Assembly: GCA_021399435.1 (NCBI GenBank)
Contig: JAJTUP010000058.1
Span: 1-64,000 of the forward strand
Reading direction: 5' to 3'
From: Diaporthe sp. PMI_573
Taxonomy: Eukaryota > Ascomycota > Sordariomycetes > Diaporthales > Diaporthaceae
DNA length: 64,000 nucleotides
The position numbers were made by a program, and so were the translations under genes. A model generated the notes under the pieces. That model had not been told where the DNA came from. It was given only the letters and a program-made list of their open reading frames with translations, and made no database searches. Of the stretch, positions 44,162 to 54,726 are shown one piece after another. The number at the start of each line of letters is the position of its first letter. Within the stretch, counting starts at the first letter, position 1.

Positions 44162-44789
44162 ATGGATCCAGAAGCTCGAAGAATAGTGGTGAAAAGAATT
44201 AAGCGTGAACGTGAGATGTTTCGAAAGCGGCTACGAACGATTATGAAAAAGGTAGAAGGACTTTATGATCAATGTGGGGGGGGAGGTGTTTCTTGCCATT
44301 CACAAGAATGGAAAGTTTTATGTCTCCAGTGTTGGCAATTCTGCGTATTCTGCCGACATGACTGATGATGCTGGATAATATGTTGTCCAACGTGGAAACA
44401 TGGAGTTCTCTGGTGCCGCACCTGGCGGTGATGAACTGTTAGCCTCAGCCTTCGCGGAAATGGTCCCTAAAAAGGGCACTGTGCCAAACCCAGTAGACCT
44501 CACCGACGAGAATCCTCCAAAGTCCACATCAAACGGCCTGGGCAAACTTCTGTGCGCCACAGGTAATAGCGAAAGCTGCCACCACCACTTAAGCGCCCCC
44601 CGCGACTGGAAGAAGGCAGGCACGACCAGACCGAGGGTCGTCATCCGACTCGGCTCTGTCGTCATCAAACCCACGATTTTGTCCTCATTCACCAGACCAG
44701 CCGGGGAGAAAGCGCAAGGCATCTTCACAAGGTTCCTCAAGGTCGTCAAAACGCACCAAGGCAAGGCAGTCGAGCGCCATGCACCATGA
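44162..44789 (+). pseudogene. MADS-box-like gene interrupted at a G8 tract
   Basis: From ATG 44162 the frame reads KRIKREREMFRKRLRTIMKK then VEGLYDQCG. After the G8 run at 44276-44283 the meaningful sequence moves to the next frame: VFLAIHKNGKFYVSSVGNSA, then YSADMTDD. Together this resembles the short MADS-like proteins of fungi (RKR..LFKKA.EL...CGA.V...I...GK.Y.Y.S). Loss of one G in the tract would join the halves. The second frame then meets a TAA before MEFSGAAPGGDELLASAFAE and continues open to 44789 with a basic C-terminus. One-base slippage in the tract or a sequence error would explain the first break; the TAA would remain. Confidence 0.45.
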
Positions 44790-45216
44790 GACGCCAGCGG
44801 CTGGCCAAACAGCTCTCTATCTGGACGAAGAGCAGGTTTTCTTGCGACTGGAGAAGGCTTTCATGACTTTCGGAAGAGAAACGTACGAATACCACTGGGT
44901 TAAGAGGATTAAGTCGTGGTTCTCTGACACCGACAAGGTTGTGGACATCGGTTGGATGTTCGAGGAGCCCAGTGATGCTGTGTCAGTGCAGGTCCGACCG
45001 GACGGTGTCGGACATCCAGTGGTATTAGTGTGGGATGGCGAGGACCAGGTTTTTACCGGCAAAGCTTTGGATGAAAAGTGGATAACGGTATCAAGTGAGG
45101 TGATGAAGGCTATGCATGACAACCCTCTTCGTGGCCAGTTTGAAGGGAGCCGCTGGCATTCGAGAGGTGGTCCTAGGAATACGCTCGAGAGGGAGGTAGA
45201 AAGGGCCACGTCTTAG
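44779..45216 (+). CDS. Hypothetical protein, 145 aa
   Basis: The frame overlaps the end of the preceding one by 11 bp in another phase. The product is soluble, acidic and Trp-containing (ETYEYHWVKRIKSWFSDTDK, VVDIGWMFEEPSDAV, HPVVLVWDGEDQVFTGKAL), with the look of a small folded beta-rich domain. I do not recognise it. It has an ATG and no disruption. It could be the 3' exon of the MADS-like gene or an independent small gene. Confidence 0.4.
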   Translation: MHHETPAAGQTALYLDEEQVFLRLEKAFMTFGRETYEYHWVKRIKSWFSDTDKVVDIGWMFEEPSDAVSVQVRPDGVGHPVVLVWDGEDQVFTGKALDEKWITVSSEVMKAMHDNPLRGQFEGSRWHSRGGPRNTLEREVERATS

Positions 45217-45453
45217 TCTTTCGTGATTCCTATGGAGTCAGAAATGTGTGTTAAGGATGGTCCGTACATAGATAACCCAGCGTCGGAAAGTCTTTATGGT
45301 ATTGACTTCAACCTTTTGTTCTTCGGCTTTAGACTTGACTAAATATGACTTATACGGGACTGAGTGACTGCACGGATGCCTTATGAATTCACTGGTTTTG
45401 TGTCAAGGGATCCTGAGAGGTGGGGCGCGGGGAGGGGCGCTTGCGCAAGGTCC

Positions 45454-46103
45454 TCAACCATTTCTTTCCAAGCTGCCCTCCTTGCCTGTAGCAGAGATAC
45501 ACTCGATGAAGGAGGTCCACGCTCGACTTCCATTGCTTTTTCGAGAAATAAGCTTCCTTCCTTCAGGGCCGAGGACTATTCCATTGGATCCCTCGCCTTC
45601 GGGAACCCCCCCTTCATCCATATTGTGGCGATTCTCGTCAAGAATCTCAGCAACAGCTGGCAGGCGAAGAAGGTTGAACCACGGCTTGATTATACCCATT
45701 GTTGCCCCATTAACCCTGCTGAAGTGCATCTGACGGCTTCGTAGACTTCGAATCTCGGGATTCCTCTCGAGAAAAGCACCTAGCCAGCGCTTGCCAAGAG
45801 GTGGTGGTCGTAGTTGAGGATTGGCGATGCGGGCTGCGAATATCCTCATTTTAGATGCGTCAACGGCAGGCCCAGAGATGCCTGGGTAAGCGTGAACTTC
45901 ACTAAACGGCCCTCCTGGCCAGGCGATAGCTTCATCTGCCAATTTGACGCATCAGAATGGCACAAGGAGCCCCGACGGCAACCTTAAAGTGTACTCCTTG
46001 GAATGCCCCAGTGTGAGGAGGCCTCGTGCTCGCCAGCGCCGTTTGCGATCGCCTCAAGCGCTGCCTGCACGTCTTCTTCAGTATATTGCTTCATTATATA
46101 ATA
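45454..46103 (-). pseudogene. Pogo/Tc5-like transposase, fragmented
   Basis: A start with HTH (MKQYTEEDVQAALEAIANGA, SSHWGIPRSTL) lies at about 46103-46000 on -. After a frame break and an internal gap a second frame (45942-45454) reads GKRWLGAFLERNPEIRSLRS, IIKPWFNLLRLPAVAEILDE, NMDEGGVPEGEGSNGIVLG and RAWTSFIECISATGK, which spans the CENP-B HTH and the first catalytic Asp of DDE_1 transposases. The rest of the catalytic domain is missing. Confidence 0.75.
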
Positions 46104-46212
46104 AAGAACGTTGATGTAAAGTTTGAAGAGAAGAGAAAATTTTCTTGAGAAGAAAACGCGTTTTATGTGCAGGTGTGGGCCTGACGCGAACGCGGGTGTG
46201 GAGTGGCCCAAA

Positions 46213-46224
46213 GGGGGGGGGGGG
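46213..46224. repeat. G12 homopolymer tract
   Basis: Twelve consecutive G, 52 bp upstream of the FunK1-like frame. Prone to polymerase slippage and G-quadruplex formation, and also to sequencing error. Confidence 0.9.
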
Positions 46225-46276
46225 TTGACCGTATGGGGCTACGTTGACTTAACCTGTTCAACCCCTTTTTCTTCCC

Positions 46277-47587
46277 TTGCTTTGCGACTACTTCCTCCCT
46301 CGGTTCTGCAAGACATTCTTCGGTGGCGTGGCAGGTCTAGAGGCGGCGTCCGAAGCCGTCTTCCAGAAGTGCAGGGAAGGCAACAGCCCACTCTTCAATA
46401 AGGGGTGGAGCGGCTGGCCGAAAGATGCAAATCAAGACGACGTGTTGAGTTGGTTCGCAGATTTGAACGAGAAGTTAGTGGCATTCGCAGAAGAGTACAA
46501 GCCGACCCCGTCGCACCGTCGAAGGCCACTGGCACAGCCTCTGGCACAGCCCAACAAGCCGATCCAAGGCTCCACAGGGGAGCGCAAGATGTACATTGGC
46601 TTCGTGAGCGACCCCGACTCTAAAAGAGATTCTCGATGCCACTGGTCGCAGATCCTCGTGCCTGGAGAGCTGAAAAGCAATCCATCCGCCGACGTCTATT
46701 CCAAGGCACGGCTTGACCTGGGGAGGTACGCAAGAGAAGTCCTAGCCGCTCAAGACACGCGTCGCTTCGTCCTGGGTTTTACTCTCTGCGGGCCTCTCAT
46801 GAGGATATGGGAGTTTGATCGGCTTGGGGGGATCGCGTCCGAACAGTTTGACATCAACAAGGAGGGGCTGCAGTTTGTGTCTACCATCCTAGGGTTCCTC
46901 TGGATGAATGAGGAGCAGCTGGGCTTTGACCTTACTATCACAACCCCGGACGGACAACCTATTCAGGACGGACAAGCAACTCGAAAAGGACAATGTTGTA
47001 TTACGATCCAGCGCGACGACCGGACGGAGCGGTTCATTATCGACAGGCTTATGAAGCGGTCGCCGTGCATCGCCGGCCGGGCCACGACGTGCTGGAAAGC
47101 TCACCGTGAAGACGACCCACAGATACCGTTTGTGATCAAGGACTCCTGGCAGTATACGGAGCGTGAGGAGGAAGGCAAGTTGCTTCGGGAGGCAAAAGAC
47201 GGAGGTGTGATCAATGTAGCCCGTTACTATCATCACGAGACTGTCTACGTACGGGGCGAGGTCGACGAGATCCAAGACAATGTGCGAGGCGGACTGGACA
47301 TTACGAAGGCGAGCAACTATGGCCAGAGCGGCAGTATCGATGGAAAGAAGCGATCTTCCAGCCAAGCCCACTTACCCCTGCCGCCTAGCAAGCAATCCCG
47401 TTCGGCATCTCCGACAAAGGCAGGCATTCGTGCATTGCCAAATCGGGTACACCGGCGTATCGTTCTCCGTGACTACGGAAAGCCCATCTACGAGACAAGC
47501 TCCCGAGCGGCTCTGCTTTGCGCACTGGAGGGCTGCATTGGATCGAAGGAGATAAAGAACGAGCCGACGCCTGATGAAGAGAAGTAG
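46277..47587 (+). CDS. FunK1 fungal kinase, lacking the catalytic C-lobe
   Basis: The 436-aa frame matches the N-terminal half of FunK1-type fungal protein kinases. Recognisable blocks are WSQILVPGELKSNPSADVYS, DLGRYAREVLAAQDTRRFVL, GFTLCGPLMRIWEFDRLGGI, FLWMNEEQLGFDLTI, RATTCWKAHRED, FVIKDSWQYTEREEEGKLL and VINVARYYHHETV. It runs through HRRIVLRDYGKPIYETSSRA and LLCALEGCIG, where full-length members proceed to the D-I-S-x-x-N catalytic loop. Here it turns into SKEIKNEPTPDEEK and stops. The catalytic loop, metal-binding motif and C-lobe are therefore absent, so this cannot be an active kinase by itself. The N-terminus is probably truncated too. Whether the product is a pseudokinase fragment or a relic is open. 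Confidence 0.8.
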   Translation: MLCDYFLPRFCKTFFGGVAGLEAASEAVFQKCREGNSPLFNKGWSGWPKDANQDDVLSWFADLNEKLVAFAEEYKPTPSHRRRPLAQPLAQPNKPIQGSTGERKMYIGFVSDPDSKRDSRCHWSQILVPGELKSNPSADVYSKARLDLGRYAREVLAAQDTRRFVLGFTLCGPLMRIWEFDRLGGIASEQFDINKEGLQFVSTILGFLWMNEEQLGFDLTITTPDGQPIQDGQATRKGQCCITIQRDDRTERFIIDRLMKRSPCIAGRATTCWKAHREDDPQIPFVIKDSWQYTEREEEGKLLREAKDGGVINVARYYHHETVYVRGEVDEIQDNVRGGLDITKASNYGQSGSIDGKKRSSSQAHLPLPPSKQSRSASPTKAGIRALPNRVHRRIVLRDYGKPIYETSSRAALLCALEGCIGSKEIKNEPTPDEEK

Positions 47588-48976
47588 GGCGGCCCTTCGG
47601 CCCCGTGTTGCGAGCCTCAGTTTTATAACGTCATGTCTGTGTCCTCTATCTGTCGGAACAGTAAACCATGCCTGACAGCAGACACTCCCTATCAGCTTCA
47701 ATCGCTACATGAGTCTATTTACCAAATATCATTGGTTTTACATGTGCGTTTTCCCACATAGTAAAGCGCCAGTCCGTCACCAGTGCCTGCATCTCTTCCA
47801 AGGAGCCGGCCCTTCTGCAGCGGTTCGTCTGTTGCATGGTCCTTGTCGATAGCGGCTCGCTCATCGAGCTGAGTATTTGTAGCAATGTGTCCACGGCAAA
47901 GGGCCCTATCATTCTACCTATGCACCTTATTTCTGACAGTGGGCTTGATAGGCACATGGTGTATATATTGTGACATCAATGCAATCTTCACACAGAAATC
48001 TTTGGACTTCTCCCAACTCTTTGGCCATCTTGGGGGTAGTTGGTCAGGAAAATGGGATTATTTTTTAGAACTGTGCATGTGAGGTGGATAAGAAATAGAT
48101 ACAAATGTAAATTGAAACATAGGGCACAGCAAAATTTGGTATGCTGTTACTAGCGCGTTTTTGGGACGATTCCTTGCACGGGGACGCGCCAGGGGGTTGG
48201 CGCGGTCTAGAGAGCAGAGAGCATTGTGAATCTCAACCATCCCGGGTCAAGTCCAAGTGTGTCGAGGTGGATAATTTGCAGAGCGCATTCCTCCTTAGGG
48301 TCCGTGACAAAACGACTTTCGTCCTCTGGGTCGCGTAGCGGTGGCATCTGGAAGCGCCCCGGAATATTGTGCCAGCCTGCCATCTTGAAAAACGTCTCTG
48401 CTAGAGGTGGCCGGCGCGATCTTTTCCTTCCATAGGAATGAATATTCTTCCAAGTACAAAGCATGATTTTAGTACAGACTGCTCGAAAGGGCATATGGTT
48501 TCCGACGCTATGGTTTAGTTTGGGAATCGTTTTTGTTCTTAATGTCGGTATCCTTATCCTGTGTTGGGTTTTATTAGTGGAAACTTTCGAGATTGAAACT
48601 AGCCAATTGAATTATACATTATAAAATTGGAACACGTCCAATCCACATTACCCCCACCCCCCTACGATGTTTTAGACGTTGTTGTCGGCCAGTCGTAGTG
48701 GCACGAAACGCGGGCGGGGACTTGGGATTGGTTGAGACTTTTGGACATAGGCATGGCGGCAGGAGCCCTTTGGGCCCTACTGCAAACGTTTATCTGGTAA
48801 CGCGCGAGGCGGCGGAGTCCAGGAAAAATATACGGAACGCCGATATGGATGAAACGACTCGGTATATCAAGGCGGCCTCGGTTACGCTCAAGCAATTCCG
48901 CACCGTATCGCCCCAACTCCTTTGCTCTTATTACCTACCTAGCTGCCTGCCTGTACTGATCAGCTGAAATCTCACA
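47588..48976. other. No supported gene
   Basis: Several frames of 60-95 codons exist, including a - strand frame 48494-48207 with MAGWHNIPGRFQMPPLRDPE that could be a gene tail, but nothing is recognisable. AT-rich around 48520-48640. Confidence 0.4.
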
Positions 48977-51067
48977 ATGGCGTTGGTGGTCCTGCCACCC
49001 AAAGTTCTCTATTGTATCTTTTCCTACCCCTCTTTGCACCAGGCTGACCGAAAGGTAATTAATGCTGTTTTATCCTGCCCCCATACCAGTCTCTGCATGC
49101 ATTTATACGAGTACATCACAGTATTTTATCTAATACACGGCGTCATGTCTACATTTTAGCACCTGCGGTTGACCTGTAAAATCGTCGAGAGAGCTGCCCG
49201 CTGCGCCCTCTTCCACCGAATCGCGCTCTCGTGTTTCACCCGCGATCGTGACTCTTTCCTCCAAATCGCAGCCAACAAAGATCTAGCGAAACATGTGCGC
49301 GAGATAGCTTGGCTTTCTCTTGACTGCGATGCCGAGTGTGCTTGTGCGAGGCTTCTGCGCACTTTCGGGGTTGAATCGGAAGACAAGAGGGGGGGAGACG
49401 AGTGGGGGGAAGACGAGAGGGGGGAATACGACCCTGATGACTACTACATCGATCAAGTCCTCTCAGATCACGATGCCTTCCATGAAGGCGAATATTTGCC
49501 AGTAGCGGAAGGAAGGCGACTGGTTGCAGTACGGGATGCTTCGCTAATGTCTTTGGAGGCCTTGCGCGAGTTCCAGGAACAAAGCTGGTACTTGAGCTGG
49601 CTCGCCAGGAACGGCGGCGCCGGCCGCCTCGACCAGTTGCGTTCCTGGGCACGCCACGAGCTCTGCTGGATTAACGAGACCGCCCTCGCCAACTTCACGG
49701 CCGAGTTTTTCCAGGCTGCCAGCACCATGACCGCCCTTTGCGCGATCGTGCACCAGCCCATGCCCGCCGAGCGCGTGTTAGGTTGGCTTCCCCACGCCGC
49801 CGACGACTGCAGCGACTATCCTGTCACGGCGGGTCTGCTGAGGGGCCAAGCCGGCGGGGCCTCAAAGCAGCCGGAGCATGACGTTTTTTCCCGCGTGTTG
49901 CTTCCTTACGCCGCCCGCAAAGAGTCGATCGTCTGCGAACTTGAGTATGATGGGAGATTCGATCACCTACCTGTCCAACGTGTCTTCAAGGACGACTCCA
50001 TGGCCGCTGCGTTGACAAGCATCACCCTCGTCTTCAATCTCGATCCGAGACTCAATGATGAAGACCCGCTCGACGCGAGTAACGTCGAGTTTCTAGCCGC
50101 TGCCGGAAAGTTTCTTCGCAAGGCTCGCGCGTTAAAAGCGCTTGATATCACCTTCACAGGGGCCCTCGGACCCTTCCGTTCTTGTGAGTGTCCGGAGGAC
50201 CGGGGCTGGTTTCAACGTCGTGACGGACTGGAAGCATACTCGCTGGATGATCGGAATACCGTTATCGGGGTTGCCGGACTTTGGAAGCTGAGTGCTATCG
50301 AGGACGATCTGTACAAGGACTCTTGGACGGAGGACTGTAAAGAAGACTACAGCAACAGCAAGGAAACATGGGAGTGGGCGTGCGAAGCCACGAAAACGCT
50401 GTTGGGCCTCGCTCACGACACGGAACAGTCGAGGACGCCTGCGTGGCCGTCCCTTCGCTCCTTAAGCCTCACACAGGTCTTGATGAAGAAAGACGACCTT
50501 CTCGCCATCATCAGAGACCATGCGGCCACGCTCCGCCAGCTGACTCTCGGAGAGTACGACCTGGACCGTTCCTTTTTCAAAAATTTGGCCAAGTTGGCTT
50601 CTTCGGACAATCTGAAGCTTTCTTCGATACAGGTGTTTCAAGATCGTGTGAAACCGCAATGCACGGACAAGTTTCTGCTTCGCTATCTCCAAGGCGAATT
50701 TGGCAGCGACCAAATGTCCAAGTACAGCGGCTGCATCACCACCCATCAGAGACTGTTAGCGGATGGCGACGGGGAGCTGTCACAGGACGATGCCCGGAGC
50801 GAGCACACTATGGAATACCTTCCAGGCGACGAGAGGCGGGAAATTCGATGGAGCCTAGATGACTCAACCGGCGAGATGATGCCTGTTTCTTATCTAATAA
50901 ATCACGAGGACAACCATGCGACTGACGACGACGCCGGTGATGCCGACACTAGTGACGACGACGCAAGCGAAGCCGACTCGATAGACAGCCGGGACAAGCG
51001 TGTCGCGGTAGCTCCGCGCTGGAAGTCCGGCCGCTTCTTCTCCTCGCCACTTGACAATTCAACTTAA
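48977..51067 (+). CDS. F-box protein (two exons)
   Basis: Exon 1 is 48977-49054 (26 codons, MALVVLPPKVLYCIFSYPSL). A 105-nt intron 49055-49159 (GTAATT..TTTTAG, phase 0) joins it to exon 2, 49160-51067. The spliced start reads LPPKVLYCIF..ADRKHLRLTCKIVERAA, a fungal F-box, which would recruit Skp1-cullin E3 ligase to bring substrates for ubiquitination. The middle (residues 60-560) has the mixed helical/Leu-rich character of fungal F-box substrate regions (HVREIAWLSLDCD, LRSLSLTQVLMKKDDLLAII, LRQLTLGEYDL). The C-terminal 70 residues are strongly acidic (DDDAGDADTSDDDASEADS). Total about 661 aa with no disruption. Local GC is higher than in the surrounding DNA. Confidence 0.7.
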
Positions 51068-51096
51068 AAAGAAAAAGAGAACCCCACTCCAGCGAG

Positions 51097-51366
51097 ATGG
51101 CTCCCCACTCTCAACCAGTTGAGGACGTCTTCGAGCCCGAGTACCAAAGGGCACGCCAGTTCTCTGCTGAGCGAGCTACAAGCCTGGTCCACGCCAGGAG
51201 GTGGGACGCCAAAGTCGACAGGCAGATCACAATTACCCACAACCTCTCAAGGGTCGCCAGTGATGAATACCTAGAGGACATCATGCGACACGCGAGGTAC
51301 ATGGAGGTTAGCTTGCTTCCCGCCTGCCATCGCTGTTGGAATATTCTAGACCAAGTGTATTATTAA
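51097..51366 (+). pseudogene. Possible B-type cyclin N-terminal fragment
   Basis: The frame begins MAPHSQPVEDVFEPEYQRAR and contains SDEYLEDIMRHARYMEV, which resembles the start of a mitotic cyclin box (consensus EY.EDI..YMR.ME...LP). A GTTAGC donor directly after MEV and a TTCTAG acceptor at 51349 are present, but no cyclin box follows. The piece is short and the call tentative. Confidence 0.3.
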
Positions 51367-51493
51367 TAGGGAATATCTTTATTCCTGTAAAGACGAATAT
51401 ATATAGGGGGCCTCTGGCCCACTTACACAGAGCTAGAATAGTCTGAATACCAAGCATCTTCACATACACTTCAACAAGAACCTCCTTTCCAAC

Positions 51494-52006
51494 TCAACCA
51501 TCTTCGACAACCGGCCTATAATCAAAGTGGACCAGCTTCATGAAGTATGGCGGTGGTGCGAGTTCCACGATAGAGAACCAGACTTTTGATTTCAAAAACC
51601 CAGTTTGTACATCTCTAGCTATGGTACACCTGCTGAACGAAATAAGGAGATGGTTACTGCCCAGAGAAGTCGTCGTCGACGTCGTCTTCTTGCCCATCAC
51701 GGCCTTCCCACGGCTGCTACTACTCTGAAAGACGCCTTCCTCGTCAGCTGTAAATGTGGCTGTCTCACGAGGTCTCCCCTTCGTCGCCGTGACCTTCTTT
51801 GGCGAGAGGACCGTGAGGAGCGGGTTTTCGAGTGAGAGGTCACGGTCAAGCCAGTAAACTTCGTGAACGTCTGCCTTCTCGAAAGGAAGGTCTGCTTCCT
51901 CTCTATCGGCCATTCGATTAGCACAAATTAAGCCGTACTGAGTGTAGACAGGGCAGGCGCAGCTTGAAGCCGTACAGTAGCCTCGTGGGGCTTTCTTTTG
52001 AAGCAT
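51494..52006 (-). pseudogene. MULE transposase SWIM-finger fragment
   Basis: The frame contains TASSCACPVYTQYGLICANR followed by DVHEVYWLDRDLSLENPLLT. This matches the SWIM zinc finger (C-x-C-x(n)-C-x-H) and the downstream HxxW/YWLD segment of Mutator-like transposases. The final His of the finger is Asn here, so zinc binding is lost. The MULE catalytic domain is absent. Ser/Thr-rich sequence follows and the frame ends without other domains. Confidence 0.5.
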
Positions 52007-52544
52007 CTTTAAAGCGTGCTGCCTGGTTTTCGCGAGGATCTCTAGTGCCGCCCACGAGACTTGGTGATAAGTGCTTCCCAGCCACTTCTGCCCGTTGAAC
52101 TCTTCTTGCTAGCTGCTCGAGAAAATTCAAAGCCTTCAATATTTCTGATGAAGAGAATGCCGTGTGCCTTCACAGAGCTCAGGTCGATGGCTTAAAGTCG
52201 TCTTTACGATGAGCCCGACTTTCAGGTTTTCCCAATACAGTTGCAGTAGTAGGGCACACGGCTGCAAACACCCACACTCAACCGTGTAAGAATCCATAGA
52301 CACTATTCCGAGTATATTTCTCTAGATGTGACACGTGCTTATATACCTTTCATCAATGGCAGTACCCGGAATAGTCGGTTGGCTCAGATTTACGAATCTT
52401 ACTTATTCACGCAGTCTGGTCGTGCATAAATTACTTTGAGTGCCTTTTTGGCACCATGGAATGCATTCATTGAAGCCCACAAAACTCATTTTGTAAGTTG
52501 TCTCGAATAATTCGAACCAAAATAGAGTCAATGTATCTTCTCCT

Positions 52545-52646
52545 GGTTTGTTTTCAGTGCAGATCGCGTCCCCATTTTTCTCGCCCATAGCGTCAATCCT
52601 CGATACCTTTCACAGAGATATAAAGCCACAAAATTGGTTGCGGAAG
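52545..52646 (+). pseudogene. Pogo-end remnant followed by CK1-like HRDIKPQN piece
   Basis: 52545-52580 (GTTTTCAGTGCAGATCGCGT then CCCCATTTTTC) closely resembles the subterminal part of the intact pogo at 22786-22820, so it is a relic of a pogo left end. Directly downstream, 52605-52646 reads TFHRDIKPQNWLRK, a kinase catalytic-loop peptide like that of the CK1 fragment at 36674. The two are in one open frame. Confidence 0.4.
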
Positions 52647-52840
52647 GTGGGATTTAAGATATGGCAATCAAAAACTAGGTTACCTCAGTCAGACACGATG
52701 GATATTGTTTCAAACGACAATTATATAACGAGGTCCTCACGTCCGACACACGAGGGACGGTCAAATTCTCAAAGTGAGCAATGATCAGTTCGGAAAACTT
52801 CCTTGTTTGTATCCGGTGCTAATCAAAGGGCAAAGTAAAT

Positions 52841-52955
52841 AATAATAGGATGGATTTTATTTCGCCCGGGGGGACACACCCCAGAGGGCCTATAATAATA
52901 GGATGGATGGATGGATGGATTTTATTTCGCCCGGGGGGACACACCCCAGAGGGCC
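52841..52955 (-). repeat. Tandem duplicated LINE 3' ends with ATCC tails
   Basis: Read on -, the sequence GGCCCTCTGGGGTGTGTCCC..GGGCGAAATAAAATCC followed by ATCC units occurs twice: 52955-52893 with four or five ATCC units, then 52890-52841 with two. Each is followed by TATTATTAT. These are the 3' tails of the LINE whose ORF ends at 53170. The tetranucleotide tail is typical of I/Tad-type LINE 3' ends. Confidence 0.75.
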
Positions 52956-53169
52956 TTTGCGCTAAGCTATTTTCGTTTCGTACGGTTCTTCCATAATCAC
53001 CCGAAGCCCCACAATTTCACTCTACTGACTGGTCCAATCTGATGTATATGCAGTGACAGGCCTGCTTGAAGGCCAATTTCTCCAAGTGTTCAGCATCCTA
53101 TCCTCAGCAGCTGAAGCACGGTCTGCCAAAATGAGACTGTATGATGTTAGTAGGATTCAATCTGAATAG

Positions 53170-54726
53170 TTAGTGTGCCTGAGGCTTCTGGTCCATGTCA
53201 AGCCTCCCCGTTGCAATGGCAAATTTGATCGTCGCCCGTACTGCCCGCATGTCTGGTGTCCATTTGTCACCGTCAGACGCCGCCTTTCCCCCCAGGAAGT
53301 ATGATAGGTTTCCCATCTTTGCCTGTGAGCATCGCAACATGCCTTCCCGTTGCGCGGTCCATTTTGCACAGCGGAATAGGAAGTGTTCCACTGTCTCTGA
53401 TGCTAGCCCGCATTCGCAAGTGTCCGATTCCACCGTTCCTATCTTGCATAGAAAGCTGTTAAGTCTCACCATTCCGGTGCGGAGCTGTGATAGTACGTCT
53501 GCTTCCTTCCTCTTCAGCGGGTCATATAGAGTACGGGTATGCTTGCCTGGCAGTGCCGTATCTATCTGCTTCGAGTATTTCCCGACTCTTTCTGGTAGTG
53601 TTCTTGTTTGCCGCTGCTTGGTTATCGCTAGTCTTATCCTTGTGGATCTTGCTAGATGTGGTGGCACATCTGGTCTGCATTCTCCTTCTGTGGCCTTCCG
53701 CGCTGCTGCTTTGGCTTTTGGTCCCAGCGCAAAATCCTCTTCTCCTGCTGGAACCCACAACATCCGGAGAGAGTGGCCCTCGTCTTCGAGACGCTTCATA
53801 TGGTCGTATATTTGCCGTATGATCTGTTGGCCGGATTGTTGTCGTGGCCGCCGTATGGCTTCTAGTGCGGAGCGGCTGCTCGTCATGACAGTCACATCCC
53901 GCCAGCAGAGTCCAGACGGCATACATCTCAATACCATCTCTATAGCTCCCAACTCGGCGATGTATAGGTTCAGCTCCTCCGTCAACCCGAGAGTGATGGA
54001 GTAGCTGGCCACTACCTCGTCATCTTTGTTGATCGCCGTATCTCGTACGACACCTCCCATGCCTACCATGCCCCTTCTCTGCGAGGAGCAGGTGGCAATA
54101 ACTATGCCATTCACCCTCTTTGCTTCTTCCACTGCTCTCTCCCGGTCAGGGTCGCACGACACCGGGATACGGTTCCTCCATGGCGGTAACGCGTACTCCC
54201 GAATGATCTCCATTCGTTCAGTGGCTGTTTCCCCTTGTACTTGAGCAATCCTCTGCATCGGCGATACGAATCGGCGACACACTTTCACTTTCAGTGTCGC
54301 CAACGGGTGTGTCCTGGGAAGGGTCCGGAGGTTGATCCAAAACCTTGTTGCCGCTTGCGCATGCCGTTCTTGCACCGGTTGGATGCTAGCTTCGGCCTCT
54401 GCCACCGCCGTTGCGACGGTCCGGAAAGCCCCCGTGATCGCCTGTGCTCCGACCATCTGTGCCTTGTCCAGCCAAGCAGCTTCTCTAATGCCACATGAGT
54501 GCGCCCACACGCTGGACGCATAGTCCATGGTGGGAGCTACTGTTGCTACGAACAGTTGTCTCGCAATCCGCGGTGACAGCATCTTCAGTCTTCTCAGACA
54601 CATAGCAGCCGAGAGCCCCTTTGCGGCGGCTCTAGCTATGTGTTCCTTGTACCGCAGTTTCGCGTCCATGACCACTCCCAGGATCTTGGCGCTCGCCTTG
54701 GGCTTGACTACTTTTCCTTTGATCAT
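53170..54726 (-). pseudogene. 5'-truncated LINE ORF2 (end of RT, RNase H, zinc knuckle), undamaged frame
   Basis: A 518-codon open frame begins inside the RT C-terminal region (MIKGKVVKPKASAKILGVVM, MDAKLRYKEHIARAAAKGLS) and continues through the RNase H domain (GMVGMGGVVRDTA, LNLYIAELGAIEMVL, VTVMTSSRSALEAI) and the C-terminal CEC..H..C knuckle (CECGLASETVEHFLFRC). It ends LDMDQKPQAH. The endonuclease and the RT catalytic YxDD are missing because of 5' truncation, the usual outcome of incomplete reverse transcription. Unlike the copy at 15 kb it carries no internal stops. Protein similarity to that copy is high but not identical, so they are different subfamilies. Confidence 0.85.

Noticed and set aside
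52893..52915. GGAT microsatellite as an independent repeat
   Set aside because: It is the A/T-poor tail of the adjacent LINE 3' end rather than a free microsatellite.
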